Part shown: one piece after another, positions 34,565 through 42,784 of the stretch | Layout of the letters: every line of letters starts with the position of its first letter | Position numbering within the stretch: the stretch's first letter is position 1 | Source: Mesorhizobium loti | GTDB lineage: Bacteria; Pseudomonadota; Alphaproteobacteria; Rhizobiales; Rhizobiaceae | Length of the DNA stretch: 64,000 nt | Assembly: GCF_013170705.1 (NCBI RefSeq) | Contig: NZ_CP033334.1 | Coordinates: 558,001-622,000 of the forward strand | Direction: 5' to 3' | Made by a program: the position numbers and the translations under genes | The notes under the pieces: generated by a model | The model's input: only the letters and a program-made list of their open reading frames with translations | The model's database searches: none | What the model was told of the DNA's origin: nothing

Positions 34565-35352
34565 GCGGAGAACCCGAGTATCTCCAGGATGTGCTGGCGC
34601 TGGGCGACGATGCGCGGATCGTCGCGCCGCCGCGGATAGGGCAGGTCGACCACGACCTCCGCCTTGATGCGCGCCGGGCGCTCGGTCAGCACAATGACGC
34701 GCTCGCTGAGCAGCAACGCCTCCTCGACATCGTGCGTGACGAGGATGACCGTGTAGCCGGCCTCGCGCCAGAGCGACAAAAGCTCTTCCTGCATGGTCAG
34801 CCGGGTGAGCGAATCCAGCCGTCCCAACGGCTCGTCGAGCAGCAGCAGGCGCGGGTCGTTGACCAGGGCACGCGCCAGTGCGGCGCGTTGCGCCATGCCG
34901 CCGGACAGCTGATGCGGAAAGGCCGATGCGAAGGCATCCAGCTTGACCAGGCGAAGCGCGTCGTCGATCCGCTTCTGGCTGCCGGCCAGCACGCCGCGCG
35001 CTTCCGGCCCAATGGCTACATTGTCGCGGACGGTCCGCCACGGAAACAAGGTCGGATCCTGGAACACAAGCACCCGCGACGGATCCGGCCGAGCGACGAT
35101 TGTCGCGTCCGTCAGCACGTCGCCGCTTGTCGGCCTTTCCAGCCCTGCGGCCAGCCGCAGCAAGGTCGACTTGCCGCAGCCGGATGGGCCAAGAAGCGCC
35201 ACGAATTCACCCGGTGCCACGGCCAGGTCGATCTGCCGCAGTACCGGCAAGGGCTGCCTATCGAGATCGTATTGATGCGAGACACCCCGAAAATCGACGG
35301 CGAGACCGGCGGCGTTCTCGGATGCGGCGCGAACTGCGGCGGCTGCTACCAT
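34561..35352 (-). CDS. NitT/TauT-family ABC transporter ATP-binding protein (SsuB-like)
   Basis: A 263-residue ATPase starting at 35352 (MVAAAAVRAASENAAG). Walker A is GPSGCGKST (about 50-58), the Q-loop VFQDPTLFPWRTV, signature LSGGMAQRAALARAL, Walker B LLLLDEPLGRLDS and the switch VTHDVEEAL. The PWRTV-type Q-loop is typical of sulfonate, taurine and nitrate importers. It partners with the permease encoded just upstream (7-base overlap) and the binding protein at 36361. Confidence 0.9.
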   Translation of the reverse strand: MVAAAAVRAASENAAGLAVDFRGVSHQYDLDRQPLPVLRQIDLAVAPGEFVALLGPSGCGKSTLLRLAAGLERPTSGDVLTDATIVARPDPSRVLVFQDPTLFPWRTVRDNVAIGPEARGVLAGSQKRIDDALRLVKLDAFASAFPHQLSGGMAQRAALARALVNDPRLLLLDEPLGRLDSLTRLTMQEELLSLWREAGYTVILVTHDVEEALLLSERVIVLTERPARIKAEVVVDLPYPRRRDDPRIVAQRQHILEILGFSA

Positions 35353-36347
35353 TGCACCACCCCCTTCTGCCAGCCGAGCAGCCGGTCGCGCACGACGAAC
35401 AGCAGCTTGACCAGGCCCGAGCAGAGCAACGCCATGATGATCAGCATGGCGTAGACATTGGCATAGGCCGAATAGGCGGTCTGGAACTGCAGGTACCAGC
35501 CCAGGCCGTATTTGGCGCCGAGCATTTCGGCCACCACCAGAACGGCGAACGAATAATAGAGTCCCATGAACAGGCCGACGAAGACGTGCGGCAAAGCGGC
35601 GGGTATCGCCACGCGCAGCACGAGATAACGGGTGCTGGCGCCCAGGGTGCGCGCCACGTCGTAGAAGGCACGGCTGACCGAGTTGACACCGGAGGCGGTC
35701 AGGATCGCGACCGGTATTCCGGATGCAAGGGCGACCAGGAACAGGCTGGCCTGGAACGTCGTCGGGAACAGGAAGAACGTCGCCGGGATCCAGGCGCTTG
35801 CCGGTACCGGACCGATCAGCTTCAGGATGGGCATGCCCCAGTAGGCAAAGCGCTTCGACCAGCCGAGCGCCACGCCGCCGATGAAACCGAGGACGATGCC
35901 GCTGAAGAAGCCGATCGTCCACAGCCGCGCGGTATAGGCGATGCAGATGAGGATGCGCTGCCAGTCAACGATATAGACATGCAGCAGACCATGGGGCGGC
36001 GAGAAGAACGGCTTCGGCAGCCAGCCGAGCTTGGCCGTGATCAGCTCCCAGGCCGCGAACCAGAGGCCGAGCGCGATCAGCCACGGGCCATAGTGGATCA
36101 ATCCCCGGCCGAAGCCGCCGAGCTTTTCGGCGCCGAAGGCGAGGCCGGCCAGCACGACCGCCCCCGCGACCAGCAGCGCGACAAAGACGTCGCGGCTGCC
36201 CCACGGCACGACATCGGGGAATGCCACTGTCACAATGGCGGCGAGCAGCCAGGCCGCGGCCGCGTAGAGCCCCTGTTTCCACACGGGACCGGCAAAGGCG
36301 GACGAAACGCTTTTACCGGTTGCATCCTTGTCGACCGCTGCACTCAT
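35346..36347 (-). CDS. NitT/TauT-family ABC transporter permease (SsuC-like, long form)
   Basis: A 333-residue permease starting at ATG 36347 (or GTG 36350). The core resembles SsuC/TauC, with the docking loop YDVARTLGASTRYLVLRVAIP at about residue 208 and GLGWYLQFQTAYS near the end. It has an extra N-terminal region of about 80 residues with two or three hydrophobic segments, longer than the usual 250-280 residue proteins. Function: inner-membrane channel for a sulfonate-like anion. Confidence 0.88.
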   Translation of the reverse strand: MSAAVDKDATGKSVSSAFAGPVWKQGLYAAAAWLLAAIVTVAFPDVVPWGSRDVFVALLVAGAVVLAGLAFGAEKLGGFGRGLIHYGPWLIALGLWFAAWELITAKLGWLPKPFFSPPHGLLHVYIVDWQRILICIAYTARLWTIGFFSGIVLGFIGGVALGWSKRFAYWGMPILKLIGPVPASAWIPATFFLFPTTFQASLFLVALASGIPVAILTASGVNSVSRAFYDVARTLGASTRYLVLRVAIPAALPHVFVGLFMGLYYSFAVLVVAEMLGAKYGLGWYLQFQTAYSAYANVYAMLIIMALLCSGLVKLLFVVRDRLLGWQKGVVQW

Positions 36348-36360
36348 CACGCGGGTTCCG

Positions 36361-37389
36361 TCAGGCGAGAATGTCGACCGTCACCCGCTGGGCGAGTTCC
36401 GCCGGATCGGTGGTTGGATCGAGCACCTTGATCAGCGCCAGATCGGCTGCGGCATTCTTGACCTGACCCTGCAGGTCCTTCCCGACCGGGTGATTGTGCA
36501 GCACCCAGGAGGCGATCTCGTCGCGGATATTCTCGAACGGGAAACCGGGGTTGAGATTGTCGACGAACCACTTGGCGACTTCGTCCGGATGCGCCGCGGC
36601 GTATTCGTGGATCTCGATATCGGCCTCGGCCAGCCGCCGGATGGCATCCTTGTTGGCATCGAGGAAGGCCGAATTGACACCGAGCACGCAACAGACCGCG
36701 CCCTCGAAGGCTCCGGTTTGCGTGTTGGCGACCTCCACCAGATCGAACTTCTTCTTATGGGCATAGGCCCATGGATCGAGATGCGCCAGCGCGTCGGCCT
36801 GGCCTTTGCCCACCGTCTCGCCGACGAGGTCGAACGGCACGTTGGTCCAGTTGACGTCGTTGTTGGGGTCGAGGCCGGCCTTGGCGAGTGCGACCTGGAA
36901 GGAGTGCTTCGGCGGACTGGCGACATCATAGGAGACGATGGTCTTGCCCTTCAGGCCTTCGAGCGTTGTGACGCCCGAAGCCTTCGACGCCAGCAGCCTG
37001 GTGCAGCCGCCATGCGAGCCGACGAAGAGCTTGACGTCCAGCCCCTGCTCCAGCGGCTTGACCCAGTCATAGAGCAGGCCAGCGCCGGCATCCGTCTTGT
37101 TGGTGGCGATCGACTGGATCAGCGTCTGGCCACTGGCGCCCTGATAGTAGAGATCGATGTCGAGATCGTGCTTGGCGTAGATGCCCTTCGACAGAGCAAA
37201 TGCGATCGGCGAATGGCAGGCCGCGAATTCGGTCCATGACAAACGCACCTTGGTCGCATTGCCGGCGATGGCGTAGCTCGTCGGCCTCGCGAGCAAGCCC
37301 ACCGCCGCTGCGCCGACGCCAAGCGCGCCAGCGGCGCGCAGCACGCCGCGCCGCGAAATTCCCGATATTGTCTTCCTGCCTGTGGTCAT
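36361..37389 (-). CDS. NitT/TauT-family ABC transporter binding protein (SsuA-like)
   Basis: A 342-residue binding protein starting at 37389, with AGGAGGGG upstream. The N-terminus is a probable Tat signal (SRRGVLRAAGALGVGAAAVG). The fold marks are VRLSWTEFAACHSPIAFALS, GLYAKHDLD-type (GIYAKHDLDIDLYYQGASGQ) and LKGKTIVSYDVASPPKHSF. The ligand is probably an organosulfur anion, inferred from the adjacent O-acetylhomoserine sulfhydrylase. A four-cysteine content (including VCCVLG) is unusual for a periplasmic binder. Confidence 0.87.
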   Translation of the reverse strand: MTTGRKTISGISRRGVLRAAGALGVGAAAVGLLARPTSYAIAGNATKVRLSWTEFAACHSPIAFALSKGIYAKHDLDIDLYYQGASGQTLIQSIATNKTDAGAGLLYDWVKPLEQGLDVKLFVGSHGGCTRLLASKASGVTTLEGLKGKTIVSYDVASPPKHSFQVALAKAGLDPNNDVNWTNVPFDLVGETVGKGQADALAHLDPWAYAHKKKFDLVEVANTQTGAFEGAVCCVLGVNSAFLDANKDAIRRLAEADIEIHEYAAAHPDEVAKWFVDNLNPGFPFENIRDEIASWVLHNHPVGKDLQGQVKNAAADLALIKVLDPTTDPAELAQRVTVDILA

Positions 37390-37447
37390 GATCCCCCTCC
37401 TGTGATGGGCTGAATCTGAAGCCGGCAAACTGTCACCGGCGGAATGC

Positions 37448-38773
37448 CTATGCGGCCTTGAGCTCACGATCCCCGGCGACCTGGTCGAGCGCCTGTTCGA
37501 GGTCGCGGATGATGTCGTCGGGATGTTCGATGCCGATGGAGAGCCTGACGTAGCCGGGGGTCACGCCGGTGGCGAGCTGCTCTTCCGGAGACAGCTGCGA
37601 GTGGGTCGTGGTCGACGGATGGATGGCCAGGGAGCGCGCGTCGCCGATGTTGGCGACGTGGTAGAACAGCTTCAATCCGTTGATGAAGGACCGTCCCGCC
37701 TCGCGGCCGTCCTTCAGTTCGAAGCCGACCAACGCGCCGTAGCTGCCTTGCCGGAAATAGGCATCGGCGCGCCGCTTGCTCTCGCCTGTCTGGTAGCGCG
37801 GGAAGATGACATTGCCGACCTTCGGATGTCCGCGCAGATATTCCGCCACCTTCACGGCGTTCTCATTGTGCTGGCGGATGCGCAGCGGCAGCGTCTCAAG
37901 GCCCTGCAACAGCTGGAAGGCATTGAACGGGCTGATCGCGGCGCCGACGTCGCGCAGGAGCACGGTGCGAATGCGAAGCACATAGGCCACCGGACCGAGC
38001 GGCTTGGCCGCCTCGACCCAGACCTTGCCGTGATAGCTCGGATCGGGCTGGTTCAGCGTCGGGAAGCGCTCGGCATGGTCTTCCCAGGGGAAGTTGCCGC
38101 CATCGATGACGATGCCGCCGATCGAGGTGCCATGGCCGCCAATGTATTTCGTCGCCGAATAGACGACGACCGCGGCGCCATGATCAAATGGCCGGATGCT
38201 GAGGGGTGCCGCGGTGTTGTCGACGATCAGCGGCACGCCGAGCGAGCGGCCGATGTCGGCCACTTCCTTGATCGGGAAGACCTGCAGCTTCGGGTTGGGC
38301 AGCGATTCCGCATAGTAGGCGCGGGTGCGTCCGTCGGTGGCGCGGCGGAAGTTTTCGGGATCTGACGGATCGACGAAGCGGACCTCGACGCCCAGATGCT
38401 TCAGCGTGGCGGCAAACAACGCCCAGGTGCCGCCATAGAGATCTGTGGCCGAGACGATGTTGTCACCCGCGCCGGCAAGGTTCAGCACCGAATAGGCCGA
38501 GGCCGCCTGGCCGGAGGAGAGCAGCAAGGCGGCGGCACCGCCTTCCAGCGCCGCGATGCGGGTCTCCAAGGCGTCCTGGGTCGGGTTCGAGACGCGCGTA
38601 TAGATGTGGCCGATCTCATCGAGCGCGAACAGGCGGTCGGCATGGCCGGTGTCCTGGAACTGATAGGACGTGGTCTGGTAGATGGGCACGGCGACCGCAC
38701 CGTTGGTGGGATCGGCGCGCCACGAACCGCCATGGAGGGCGAGGGTCTCGGGAGAGAGATTTTCGAGCGTCAT
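37448..38773 (-). CDS. metY: O-acetylhomoserine aminocarboxypropyltransferase/sulfhydrylase
   Basis: A 441-residue PLP enzyme of the Cys/Met metabolism family. It makes homocysteine from O-acetylhomoserine and sulfide (or methionine from methanethiol). The PLP Lys lies in VVYSATKYIGGHGTSIGG (about residue 208), with ALEGGAAALLLSSGQAA upstream and the substrate Arg region near HPSTTTHSQLS. It lies between the oxygenase and the importer genes, all in the same direction, and could capture sulfide released from the imported compound. Confidence 0.9.
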   Translation of the reverse strand: MTLENLSPETLALHGGSWRADPTNGAVAVPIYQTTSYQFQDTGHADRLFALDEIGHIYTRVSNPTQDALETRIAALEGGAAALLLSSGQAASAYSVLNLAGAGDNIVSATDLYGGTWALFAATLKHLGVEVRFVDPSDPENFRRATDGRTRAYYAESLPNPKLQVFPIKEVADIGRSLGVPLIVDNTAAPLSIRPFDHGAAVVVYSATKYIGGHGTSIGGIVIDGGNFPWEDHAERFPTLNQPDPSYHGKVWVEAAKPLGPVAYVLRIRTVLLRDVGAAISPFNAFQLLQGLETLPLRIRQHNENAVKVAEYLRGHPKVGNVIFPRYQTGESKRRADAYFRQGSYGALVGFELKDGREAGRSFINGLKLFYHVANIGDARSLAIHPSTTTHSQLSPEEQLATGVTPGYVRLSIGIEHPDDIIRDLEQALDQVAGDRELKAA

Positions 38774-38793
38774 GGGTCGTTCCTCCTGTGTTG

Positions 38794-39846
38794 TTAGGCA
38801 AAGGGCGCGACTTCGGCGCGTGCCTGAGTGGCAATGAGATCGGCATGGTGGCGGCGCGCGACATCGGGATGCGAGCGCAGCCGGCTTTTCAGCGCGTTCT
38901 GCCCGGAGTTGCGGTAGAGCGGATTCTGGGGGTCACGGGTAACGCCGCTCGCCTGCGCCTTGAGGTGCGGCGCAAGATCAAGCAGCGGGATCTCGGCATC
39001 GAAGGGAGCACCAAGGAAGAAGGCGACCGACAGCCGGTCGGTGCCGGCCGGCGGCGTCACGACCCGGTGCACGGTGGCCTTCAGATAACCATCCGTCGCC
39101 ATTTCCAGCAACTCGCCAATGTTGACGACAAAGGTGCCGGCGCGCGGCTCGGCGTCGATCCAGCCGCCTTCGGCGGCTTCGACCTGCAGGCCTTTCTGCT
39201 TTTCCTGCAGCAGAAGCGTCAGGAAGCCGCTGTCCTTGTGGGCGCCGACGCCCTGCTCGCTTTCGGTCGAGTCCCGGCCGGGATAGCGAATGATCTTGAT
39301 GAGGTGGTTCGGCGTGCCGGCGTAGATGGTTTCGAACGCGTTCTCGTCCTGCTCCAGGACAATGGCGAATGCCTTCAGCAGGCGCGTCGAAAGATCGGTG
39401 AGGCGATCCTGCCATTCCAGCAGCAGCGGCTTGAGCTCCGGCAAGGCGCTCGGCCACTGGTTCGGCCCCTGCAGGCGCGTCCAGGCCGGCAGATTGCCAT
39501 CGCGCACCAGCGCCGGCGCTTCCGAGCCGATGTCGATCTGTTCGCGCCAGTCCCTCTCGCCCTTGGTCAGTTCCTGGCCGACGCGGTTGTAGCCGCGGAA
39601 ATGCGGCGAGTTCACCATTTCGATCTGGAGCTTGTCTTCGTCCGGCAAGGCGAAGAAACGTCGGGAGGCGTGGAGCACATCGTCGATAAGCGATTGCGGG
39701 ATGCCATGTCCGGTCAGGTAGAAGAAGCCGACATCGCGTGCCGCGCGCCGCAACCCCTCGATGAATTCCTTGCGGGAAACCGGGTCGGCTTCGTATCGGG
39801 AAAAATCCAGCACCGGGATTGTTCTCTTGTCGGCAGTACTGCTCAT
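38794..39846 (-). CDS. isopenicillin N synthase-family 2-oxoglutarate/Fe(II) oxygenase
   Basis: A 350-residue non-heme iron enzyme. The ATG at 39846 (MSSTADKRTIPVLDFS) is used because the 100 codons upstream of it do not look coding. The iron ligands are His and Asp in GVGAHKDSGFLTLLLQ (about 230) and the distal His in KATVHRVVTPPAG; the 2-oxoglutarate Arg follows in GTDRLSVAFFLG. In this operon it may oxidise or desulfonate the imported organosulfur compound; this is inference. Confidence 0.87.
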   Translation of the reverse strand: MSSTADKRTIPVLDFSRYEADPVSRKEFIEGLRRAARDVGFFYLTGHGIPQSLIDDVLHASRRFFALPDEDKLQIEMVNSPHFRGYNRVGQELTKGERDWREQIDIGSEAPALVRDGNLPAWTRLQGPNQWPSALPELKPLLLEWQDRLTDLSTRLLKAFAIVLEQDENAFETIYAGTPNHLIKIIRYPGRDSTESEQGVGAHKDSGFLTLLLQEKQKGLQVEAAEGGWIDAEPRAGTFVVNIGELLEMATDGYLKATVHRVVTPPAGTDRLSVAFFLGAPFDAEIPLLDLAPHLKAQASGVTRDPQNPLYRNSGQNALKSRLRSHPDVARRHHADLIATQARAEVAPFA

Positions 39847-40156
39847 TTCGACCCTCTCGTTTGGTGGTCGAAGCGTCGCACCGCGGACCGCGGAAACAAA
39901 GAAAACGCCATCCCTTTCCGAGACAGGCGGGGAAATTGACGTATCGTTCCCGAGGGGCCGGCGGCCAATTTTTGTTAATTCTATAAAAATAGTAGATTTT
40001 GATTTGCGATCTGTATGAGGCCTATGCCTCCTGCTTGACCGCTGCATCGGTATGCAGACCCTGACGACCTCCATCAGGCGCGCGTATAGGGGCACCATCA
40101 TTCCGGCACGGGGCCGGGCAGTTTGCGGCTGGCCAATTGTCGTCCATACTCCAGCC
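39847..40156. other. divergent intergenic region with the shared promoter element
   Basis: Separates the leftward oxygenase gene from the rightward exported-protein gene. Apart from the element at 39974-39996 and the AT-rich stretch 39967-40012, nothing was recognised. Confidence 0.55.
39974..39996. promoter_or_regulatory. shared promoter element, copy 2 (oxygenase gene)
   Basis: Reads GTTAATTCTATAA, five variable bases, then the same G-TAGA end; the match to 34092-34114 is 18 of 23 bases with identical spacing. It lies about 130 bases before the oxygenase start, in the same orientation relative to the gene as copy 1. Confidence 0.5.
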
Positions 40157-40759
40157 ATGACGCGTCCAGGCTTGCGCTGTGTGCGGGTGTGTGCGGCTTT
40201 GCTGGCCGCGACCTGTCCGCGCGCCCTGGCCGATGGCGCAAAAATCCTCGAAGCCGGCGCCTACTCATTCTCGGATGAACTGGGCGGTTTCAGGATCCTG
40301 TCGGCCACGGGCACCGGAACGCCCACCGATCCGATCGTGGTGACCGAGGAACTGGAGACCGCCGACCCGGTGACGCTGACCATACGCGCCGTAAGGCCGA
40401 TCCAGCCTTTCGGAACGACGGGCAACTACGCGACCGGCTATCTGCCGCTGAAGATCGTCACTCGCAACAACAGCGGCGATGCCTGGATCGAATTCGGCTT
40501 CGAGCTGCAATCGATCATGGACAGGCCGAGCGACTATGGCGACGGGCTGTCCTTCGACCAGGCGCAGCGCGAGGACAAGATGATCAAGTCCGACAGCTTC
40601 GCCGAATTCAAACGCGACTTCGAACCCTATGACCGGCTGCTGTTCCGCAAAGGCAAGGTCGACCCGCTCGAAACCGGCTCGTTCTCGTTCCTGGTGACGG
40701 ATTTCTCGCCGAAGGACCGGTTTTATCTGGTGGAGGAGCCGCGTGTGCCTTCGTCTTGA
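40157..40759 (+). CDS. exported protein of unknown function
   Basis: A 200-residue protein. The ATG at 40157 starts a signal peptide (MTRPGLRCVRVCAALLAAT, cleavage near RALADG); the frame is open upstream to 40052 but gives no signal. The body is rich in beta-type segments (FRILSATGTGTPTDPIVVTE, DPVTLTIRAVRPI, SFSFLVTDFSP). No family was recognised. It is transcribed away from the sulfur operon and followed by a REP-like repeat. Confidence 0.7.
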   Translation: MTRPGLRCVRVCAALLAATCPRALADGAKILEAGAYSFSDELGGFRILSATGTGTPTDPIVVTEELETADPVTLTIRAVRPIQPFGTTGNYATGYLPLKIVTRNNSGDAWIEFGFELQSIMDRPSDYGDGLSFDQAQREDKMIKSDSFAEFKRDFEPYDRLLFRKGKVDPLETGSFSFLVTDFSPKDRFYLVEEPRVPSS

Positions 40760-40792
40760 GGGCCATATCGGCCGCTCGAAAGCCCTTGGACG

Positions 40793-40847
40793 CAATTCCC
40801 CGGGAAAGCGTTACGCGCTTCTCCCGGGAAAACCGTTCACACTTTTC
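40793..40847. repeat. rhizobial intergenic palindromic repeat, copy 1
   Basis: A 55-base element with an imperfect hairpin (CCCGGGAAAGCG paired with CGCGCTTCTCCCGGG) followed by AACCGTTCACACTTTTC. It lies just after the exported-protein gene. A second copy is at 42719-42773. Such elements are very common in Rhizobiales genomes. Confidence 0.75.
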
Positions 40848-41017
40848 GAGGCTTTACACGATCCGCCGGAGGTGCCTGCCTGCTGCAGGGCCGCGATCAT
40901 CGGACCGCCTTGTGGGCCGACCGGTATCCGGTAGTGCAGCTCGCGCACGACGCCTGACCCCAGAACGGCAAGCTCGACAGGATCGCGCAACATCCGCGGC
41001 AGGCGTAGCACCACATC

Positions 41018-41230
41018 CTACGCCTTTTTCAGGAACTCTGTCCGCAGAACCAGGTTCTTGACCTTCTCGGCCCGACACTCGACCTCATCCTCGTTGCCCG
41101 TGAGATGGATGTTCTTGATCAGCGTTCCGCGTTTCAGGGTAACGGACGTTCCCTTGACCTTGAGATCCTTGATGAGCGTGACGGAATCTCCTTCGCTCAG
41201 CGGAGTGCCGTTGCTGTCCTTGACCTTCAT
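41018..41230 (-). CDS. PhnA/YjdM-like zinc-ribbon-less domain protein
   Basis: A 70-residue protein starting at 41230 (MKVKDSNGTPLSEGDSVTLI). It matches the C-terminal half of the alkylphosphonate-uptake protein PhnA/YjdM (VKDLKVKGTS-like, GTLIKNIHLTGNEDEVEC). The N-terminal zinc ribbon of the longer members is absent. The role is uncertain. Its ATG overlaps the stop of the next upstream small gene (41227-41230), so the two are coupled. Confidence 0.8.
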   Translation of the reverse strand: MKVKDSNGTPLSEGDSVTLIKDLKVKGTSVTLKRGTLIKNIHLTGNEDEVECRAEKVKNLVLRTEFLKKA

Positions 41231-41436
41231 GATTTCGCTTCCTGCCTTTGTGCATTCAACCCGTTGAGGAGATCGGCCAGTTCCTCGGCATCGTGCTGAT
41301 TCATTCCAACGATGGTTCGGCTGCCCATCTCGGCGGGCCGTCCGGTCCAAGCATCATTGACGGCCCAGGTGCCTGTCGGCTCCTGAAAAGGTTCGTAGCG
41401 TTGAGTCATGCGGACACGATAATTGCCGAGCTCCAT
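41227..41436 (-). CDS. small protein of unknown function
   Basis: A 69-residue soluble protein coupled by a 4-base overlap to the PhnA-like gene. It contains the sequence GTWAVNDAWTGRPAE and a C-terminal helix HDAEELADLLNGLNAQ. Starts at 41436 or possibly 41409. No known family was recognised; it is supported as a gene by the coupling and by the lack of a convincing alternative frame. Confidence 0.55.
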   Translation of the reverse strand: MELGNYRVRMTQRYEPFQEPTGTWAVNDAWTGRPAEMGSRTIVGMNQHDAEELADLLNGLNAQRQEAKS

Positions 41437-41489
41437 CGTGCCAAGGGCCGATTAATATTTTTTCGCTTTGTATTGATGTTTAATACGTC

Positions 41490-41513
41490 AATGATACCAT
41501 GTTGAGTATCATT
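41490..41513. promoter_or_regulatory. perfect 8+8 inverted repeat before the XRE gene
   Basis: AATGATAC, 8-base spacer, GTATCATT. It lies 20 bases before the XRE regulator at 41534, in an AT-rich region shared with the divergent small-gene pair at 41436. Probably the operator of that regulator, controlling both sides. Confidence 0.55.
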
Positions 41514-41533
41514 TCTCATACGCTGATGCCCCT

Positions 41534-41806
41534 ATGATCACAGCTTCCCAGCTTCGTGCCGCCCGAGCCCTTCTCGACATCGACCAGAAAACCCTGGCGG
41601 AAATGGCGAGCGTCTCGCTGCCGACGATCCAACGAATGGAAGCCAGCCAGGGCAATGTGCGAGGCGTTGTCGATAGCTTGATGAAGGTGATCAACGCGCT
41701 CAACCGCGCCGGCGTCGAGCTTCTCAGCGAACATGTGCGTAGCAACGATGGCGGCCGTGGTGTCAGGTTCCGCCATCCAGACACGCTGCCGGGCAAACCA
41801 GACTAG
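41534..41806 (+). CDS. XRE-type helix-turn-helix regulator, copy 1
   Basis: A 90-residue protein that is almost entirely one helix-turn-helix domain (LRAARALLDIDQKTLAEMASVSLPTIQRMEAS, about 7-40; shown here by its parts LDIDQKTLAEMASVS and TIQRMEAS). The C-terminus GGRGVRFRHPD is also seen in the paralogue at 43818. It is followed by the DUF1275 gene in the same direction. Confidence 0.85.
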   Translation: MITASQLRAARALLDIDQKTLAEMASVSLPTIQRMEASQGNVRGVVDSLMKVINALNRAGVELLSEHVRSNDGGRGVRFRHPDTLPGKPD

Positions 41807-41942
41807 GCCCTGCAAAGCACGGCGTCGACGCCACGCATTCACCGCCCCCTTTGTCTTTCCTTCTCCAGAAACACTCAATGAGCCTTTCCCGGCACATCAG
41901 CTTGCGGTCCTGCTTTTCCGCTTGGAAAGGCAAGGTTCGCTC

Positions 41943-42701
41943 ATGATCCTGTATCTGCGCCGGTTGACCGGAAAGGAACGAAACGAAAGAACCGATCGGC
42001 ATCTCGCCCGCTTCCTGACGTTCATCGCGGGAGCCGCCAACGCCGGCGGCTTCCTGGCGGTTCAGCAGTACACGTCCCACATGTCCGGCATCGTTTCGTC
42101 GATGGCGGACCATCTGGCGCTCGGCGACGTCGGACTGGCGCTTTCCGGGTTGGGGGCCTTGTTGTCGTTTGTCGCAGGCGCGGCCTGTTCGGCAATCCTG
42201 GTCAACTGGGGAAGGCGGCAGGGCCTACAGGGCGAGTACGCATTCCCGCTTGTCCTGGAAGCGATCCTGCTGATCTGTTTCGGTCTGCTCGGCGGCCATC
42301 TTGCGCGTCATGAAGCGCTGTTCGTGCCAATGACGGTGATGCTGCTTTGCTTCATCATGGGATTACAGAACGCCATCATCACCAAGCTATCGGAAGCCAG
42401 AATCCGGACGACGCATGTCACGGGCCTGGTGACGGACATGGGCATCGAACTCGGCAAGCTGCTTTACTGGAATATCTCAGGCAATGACTCGGACAGACTG
42501 TTCGTGAAGGCAGACCGGAGAAAGCTGAGACTGCTTGCGTCGCTCGTGGCATTGTTCTTCATCGGTGGCGTCATCGGCGCTGTGGGTTTCAAACACATCG
42601 GCTTTGCGGCGACATTGTTTCTCGCCGCCATTCTCCTTGTGCTGGCCTCGATGCCGGTCCTGGAAGATGTGTCTATCCGCATGAAGCGGCTCTGGCAGTA
42701 G
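41943..42701 (+). CDS. DUF1275 (YoaK) family membrane protein
   Basis: A 252-residue protein with about six hydrophobic segments. The start at 41943 (MILYLRRLTGKERNE) is used. Family marks are FLTFIAGAANAGGFLAVQQYTSHMSGIVSSM (key parts: GAANAGGF, YTSHMSG) and MGLQNAIITKLSEARIRTTHVTGLVTDMGIELG (key parts: GLQNA, TTHVTG). The molecular function of the family is unknown; it is suspected to be a transporter. Confidence 0.87.
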   Translation: MILYLRRLTGKERNERTDRHLARFLTFIAGAANAGGFLAVQQYTSHMSGIVSSMADHLALGDVGLALSGLGALLSFVAGAACSAILVNWGRRQGLQGEYAFPLVLEAILLICFGLLGGHLARHEALFVPMTVMLLCFIMGLQNAIITKLSEARIRTTHVTGLVTDMGIELGKLLYWNISGNDSDRLFVKADRRKLRLLASLVALFFIGGVIGAVGFKHIGFAATLFLAAILLVLASMPVLEDVSIRMKRLWQ

Positions 42702-42718
42702 CTGACTGGGCTTTGGCC

Positions 42719-42773
42719 CAATTCCCAGGGGAAAGCGCTACGCGCCTCCCCGGGAAAACCGTTCACACTTTTC
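42719..42773. repeat. rhizobial intergenic palindromic repeat, copy 2
   Basis: A 55-base element nearly identical to 40793-40847, ending in the same AACCGTTCACACTTTTC. It lies between the convergent DUF1275 and spermidine-synthase-like genes and may act as a bidirectional terminator. Confidence 0.75.
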
Positions 42774-42784
42774 CTCCAATTGCT

